Under the pieces are notes generated by a model. The model was not told the origin of the DNA. It did not search any database and saw nothing but the letters and a program-made list of their open reading frames with translations. This document shows, piece by piece, positions 60,516 through 64,000 of a stretch of DNA of 64,000 nucleotides (position 1 is the stretch's first letter; every line of letters starts with the position of its first letter). Made by a program: the position numbers and the translations under genes. The stretch spans positions 1 through 64,000 of the forward strand of contig MVBO01000010.1 in assembly GCA_002261195.1 (NCBI GenBank), read 5' to 3'. The DNA is from Bifiguratus adelaidae. Its lineage: Eukaryota > Mucoromycota > Endogonomycetes > Endogonales.

Positions 60516-62104
60516 CTACAACTTGGGCTCCCTGACGTTCATACGATCGTAGACGCTGTGTGCCAACCAGTCGGTGGGGTTGGCCACAAAGTGGTCCTTG
60601 ATATTTCGGACATCGACCATGTCGCGCTTGATATGAGCCAACGTGGGTGTACCCATCAAGCGCATGACCATTTCTAGCTCGTCCTTGAGGAGCTGTAGCA
60701 GCTTTTCCACGCCGGCTTGACCGTATCCGGCCATGGCGTACAGACCTGGTCTGCCGATACCCACGCCCTTGGCACCTAGCGCGATGGCCTTGAAGATGTC
60801 TGTACCGCGACGAACACCACCGTCTACATACACCTCAAAGTTCTTGTCCAGACCCTTGGCCTTGAGGGCGTCCATCACTTCGGGTAGGATCTCAATACCA
60901 GACGGAGCAAAGTCCAATTGACGACCGCCGTGATTGGAAAGGACACAACCTTGGAGACCAAATTCGGCTGCCTTGACCGCATCCTCGGCAGTTTGGACAC
61001 CCTTCAGTAGAATAGGCATCTTGGTTATGGATCTGAACCAGGGAATGTCCTCCCAGCAAAGACCAGCATCTATGAAGGTAGAAATGGCTCTCGCAGCTCC
61101 GGCGTTGCGAGGGACAACGCTGTTCTTGCTGCGTGCCATTTCGTCTGGAGGCGCAGTCTCATACTTTTGTCTCATGTCCTTCTCGCGACGACCGAGTTGT
61201 GGGGCATCTACGGTGATGAACAAGCCCTTGACGCCATTAGCCTCCGCCTTTTGGACGAGCTGCTTGGTGACATTGCGATCTTTGTTGACGTAAAGCTGGA
61301 ACCATTGTGTCTGTCCTTCCGCGCGCGCCTTGACCATTTCATCAAAAGAGCAGGACGCCAACGTAGGCATCATTTGAATGATGTCGGCTTGATGAGCAGC
61401 GCGGGTAAGCACAACCTCCCCTTCTGGATGTCCAAGCTTTCCTAGCGCGGTGGCGGTGATGTATAGAGGAAAGGATGTCTTGGTACCCAACATGGTGGCA
61501 GACATGTCGATGTCAGCGACATTAACCAGGATGCGAGGTCGAAGCCAGATACGATGGAAAGCGTTGTGATTCTCGCGCATGGTGATTTCATCATCGGCGC
61601 CGGACGAATAATAGGCCCATGCATCGGGTTTAAGCACATGTCGGGCCACCGCTGCAATCCCATTGAGTCAGTCCAACAAGCAAAATGACGGTAGCAAGAT
61701 CGCTTACCTTCGAAATCAAATGAGTTATACATCTCCTCCAAGTCTGGCTGCTTTTCTCTCGCCAATCTGATCCGTTTCTCCTCCTCCGTCTCTTCCCGAT
61801 TCAATCTCACAGAAGCCAGAGATTCTTCATCCACATCACCCAAACAAACATCGGGTGAGAGGTATCGATCAATGATGTCTGGTGGATGAATGGGGTCAAA
61901 TGCCTCCGTAGCATCCTTACCCGCCCATCGAGTGATCACTTTGATGCCTCCTGGGTGTTCCGGCAAGAAGTTGGTCAAGTCATACACCTTGCCGTGAATA
62001 ATCACCCAGCAATCGTCTATATACCGGTCAAACAATGTATTATACACTCTGAATCACTTACCTTGAGTCTTGTGCTTGGCAACTTCCTCCGCCGTCAATG
62101 ACAT
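60516..62104 (-). CDS. Flavocytochrome b2-type L-lactate dehydrogenase
   Basis: Heme/FMN enzyme oxidising L-lactate or a related 2-hydroxy acid. Three phase-checked exons (minus): 62104-62062, 62016-61708, 61651-60516; 495 residues. Cytochrome b5 domain at the N-terminus with heme ligands in FLPEHPGGIKVI and FDPIHPPDII; then the FMN barrel with YYSSGADDEITMRENHNAFH, TALGKLGHPEGE, FITVDAPQLGRREKDMR, the catalytic His in VLSNHGGRQLD, and VYVDGGVRRGTDIFKAIALG. The protein begins MSLTAEEVAKHKTQ directly before the b5 domain, with no mitochondrial presequence as in yeast Cyb2, so it may be cytosolic, or an upstream exon is missed. Confidence 0.9.
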
Positions 62105-62521
62105 ACTGTGGAGGTGAAAGAGGTATAATGCGGGGATCGGTCCAGAGCGTGTGAATAGATGTTGGGTTAGGGTTTGATCGGGTCTAGATTCGTTGAGGGT
62201 CGGTTTCGATCAATCGAGGAGACGGGGGAGGCCCGCCTATGCTGTGTACACCAGCATGGCCCGTGAGAGACTTGATGCGTACGCGGTGATATGGAATGTA
62301 AAGTAAAACTTACAGAACGAAACGTACAAGGCATGCATGCATATACTCAAAGATCTATATACGCTGTCTTTGTCACCAGAAGCTCTCGTTCTGGCACTGT
62401 ACTGCCCCTATTGAAGGCAATTTGATCGTCCACCTTTTTGACCGCGGGGACAAATTGGGGGGTTATCACTTGCAGTCGGGCAATGGTCAAGGATTAATAG
62501 ACGGTGTCGACAACTTGTCTG
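62105..62521. other. Divergent spacer between flavocytochrome b2 and TBC genes
   Basis: About 420 bp, presumably both promoters. No further gene seen. Confidence 0.4.
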
Positions 62522-64000
62522 ATGGCAGAGGATAGCTTCATCAACATGACCAGCAAACCGCAGGCTGCACCTCGAGACAAGGAGAAGTCACTGTTCCACG
62601 GTCGGTCCAAGAGCCTGATGCAGTCAAGAAAGAAGGACAAGCTGGTCAAGTCAGCGAGCGCAGAAGGGATGCAGACGGTTAGATCGCCCTTATCAAAGCG
62701 GTCCATCAGCTCGCTGGACTTGGAATCCCAGAAACCACTTACACCTCTACCTCCCAGCGCTCCTGCGGCTACTATGGTATCGCCTATACCGATTGCTTCA
62801 AAGTCTACTCCAAACTCCAGTTCGAGACCAGGCTCTCGATTTAAAGGCACATTCATTCTCAAAGGTCGATCTGATCAGACGAAACCTTCTATACCCAGAG
62901 CTGCGGGAAAGTCTCGTTTTCTGCGCAACTCGTCGAATGTGTCGGCCTCTTCATGGGAGGAGCACTCGAACAGTTCCAGTCCGCCTTCTTCTCCTACGGT
63001 AACTCATGAAGAACCACTCTCCAACGGTAATATACCCCACCCTGATCGGCTTGTTGGAGATGCTGATGTAGATAAGCCTTTCCCTGAACCGCCAAAACCC
63101 GAGCCGCCTACTAAAACCACGACCGTCAAGAGAGGTAGAGGACGGTCATCGTCGCTGTTTGCCAACGGCACCCAGGAACTTGTCCCTTCAAAGCCGGCTC
63201 TGCCGATGCCGGTCAGCAAGCAGACGTCAATGAGCGATCTTCGCCTGCATCGAATGACCGCGTCTCCAACCATGACCCCTGCAAAATGTGCTCCGTCTAC
63301 CGAAGCGCATCCTGTCACCGTATCATCACAGAAGAGCACAAGCGTTACTTCTAATGATGTGGAAGGCAAGGACCCTCACAATATCACCAACATTCTCCAT
63401 CTTCATACACAGAGACTTCACATGCCCAAATTCAGCGTCCGGAACCATAATCTATTCGCTGGTCTCCGAAATGGCATCCATCAAGGGGATGAGATGGGGC
63501 TCAAACCTCGCAAGGGATCAATAACGCGATTGATGCGAGCAGAAAAGCATGATCCAATGGATGATCATGGTCCTAGTCCGCCACGACCCCCTCCTCGTGA
63601 CGACGACGAAGCCGATCCTGAAAACGAAAGGTAATTACAAAGCCATCGAGTTAAATGGCCGTATCTAATGATGCGCAGAGATCAGTATGGGTTCCGCAAA
63701 ACATCACAGTGGTTATCCATTGACGATTTTCACCAATTTGAACAAGATTACCAACCTATTCTGGATCGACGCGCCGAGAAATGGGCTGCTCTGCTGCGTG
63801 ATGTACCAGAGGGACAGCTTCCTGCGCGCAGTGAGAAAGGTGAGTTGCCGCGCCACGACTGTTGATGCACATATTAACAAGAGACAAAGTCAAGCGTTAC
63901 GTGCGAAAAGGCATTCCTCCGCATCTTCGCGGCCGGGTTAGCATTCAATGGCTCTTGATGATGTCACGTATTCAATTTCTTGTAGGCATGGTTCCATTAC
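62522..64000 (+). CDS. TBC-domain Rab GTPase-activating protein, 5' part
   Basis: The gene runs off the window. Exons 62522-63630, 63679-63839 and one from 63890 join in phase. The first 370 residues are disordered, Ser/Pro-rich and basic (KPFPEPPKPEPPTKTTTVKR). The third exon starts a TBC domain: WAALLRDVP, then KRYVRKGIPPHLRGR, the classical entry motif. The arginine and glutamine fingers lie beyond the window. A frame without ATG extends to 62504; the Met at 62522 is the first in frame. Confidence 0.8.

Overview
The window is nuclear DNA of a fungus, most likely an early-branching, Mucoromycota-like one. Genes are dense and split by many short introns of about 45-70 nt, and spacers are often under 100 bp. 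Nearly every protein is eukaryotic housekeeping with fungal features, such as GH20 hexosaminidase, NOP8/NOL8, COA3 and GRIP golgin. Two genes point away from Dikarya: a cobalamin-dependent methionine synthase (8756-12821) and a selenophosphate synthetase (23593-25161) whose catalytic position is an in-frame UGA, followed by a SECIS-like hairpin. Selenocysteine use in fungi is known only from a few early-branching lineages, so this window probably comes from one of them. The genus is my inference only; Bifiguratus or a relative would fit.

Layout. 1-4.4 kb: secreted beta-hexosaminidase, then a decayed secreted Cys-repeat gene. 4.4-13 kb: AP-2 sigma, ARF1, an RS-domain cyclophilin, CRIPT and methionine synthase. 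13-25.2 kb: a HEAT-repeat protein (BRAT1-like candidate), ribosomal protein eL19, a GRIP golgin divergent from MAF1, then a very tight minus-strand run NOL8 > CUE1-like > COX14-like, with NOL8 divergent from SelD over only 10 bp between start codons. 25.4-37.5 kb: separase, a kinesin-7 and a CAMK-type kinase. 37.5-39.1 kb: gene debris (an aldo-keto reductase pseudogene and a broken copy of the kinase tail). 39-44 kb: COA3, a membrane-anchored glycosyltransferase-like protein, a 51-residue zinc-knuckle microprotein and an S/T-P-rich disordered protein. 44-54 kb: APC1, the 2-oxoglutarate dehydrogenase E2 (KGD2), a 71-residue acidic protein and NIP7. 55.3-58.7 kb: all four core histones as two divergent pairs, H2A/H2B and H3/H4. 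59-64 kb: the ribophorin II subunit of oligosaccharyltransferase, flavocytochrome b2 and the 5' part of a TBC RabGAP.

Functional links. Separase and APC1 act in the same anaphase pathway, joined here by a kinesin-7. NOL8, NIP7 and eL19 belong to 60S ribosome biogenesis. COX14-like and COA3 belong to the same Cox1 assembly module. SelD supplies selenophosphate for Sec-tRNA, and methionine synthase implies uptake of vitamin B12. Splicing is unusual: 8 of roughly 100 introns whose reading phase I checked by hand use a GC donor, seven of them with the exact string GCAAGT.

Exon coordinates are manual joins justified by reading phase. Genes described as phase-checked have a summed coding length divisible by three. 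Separase, kinesin and APC1 were recognised from exon fragments and their exon lists are not fully resolved.
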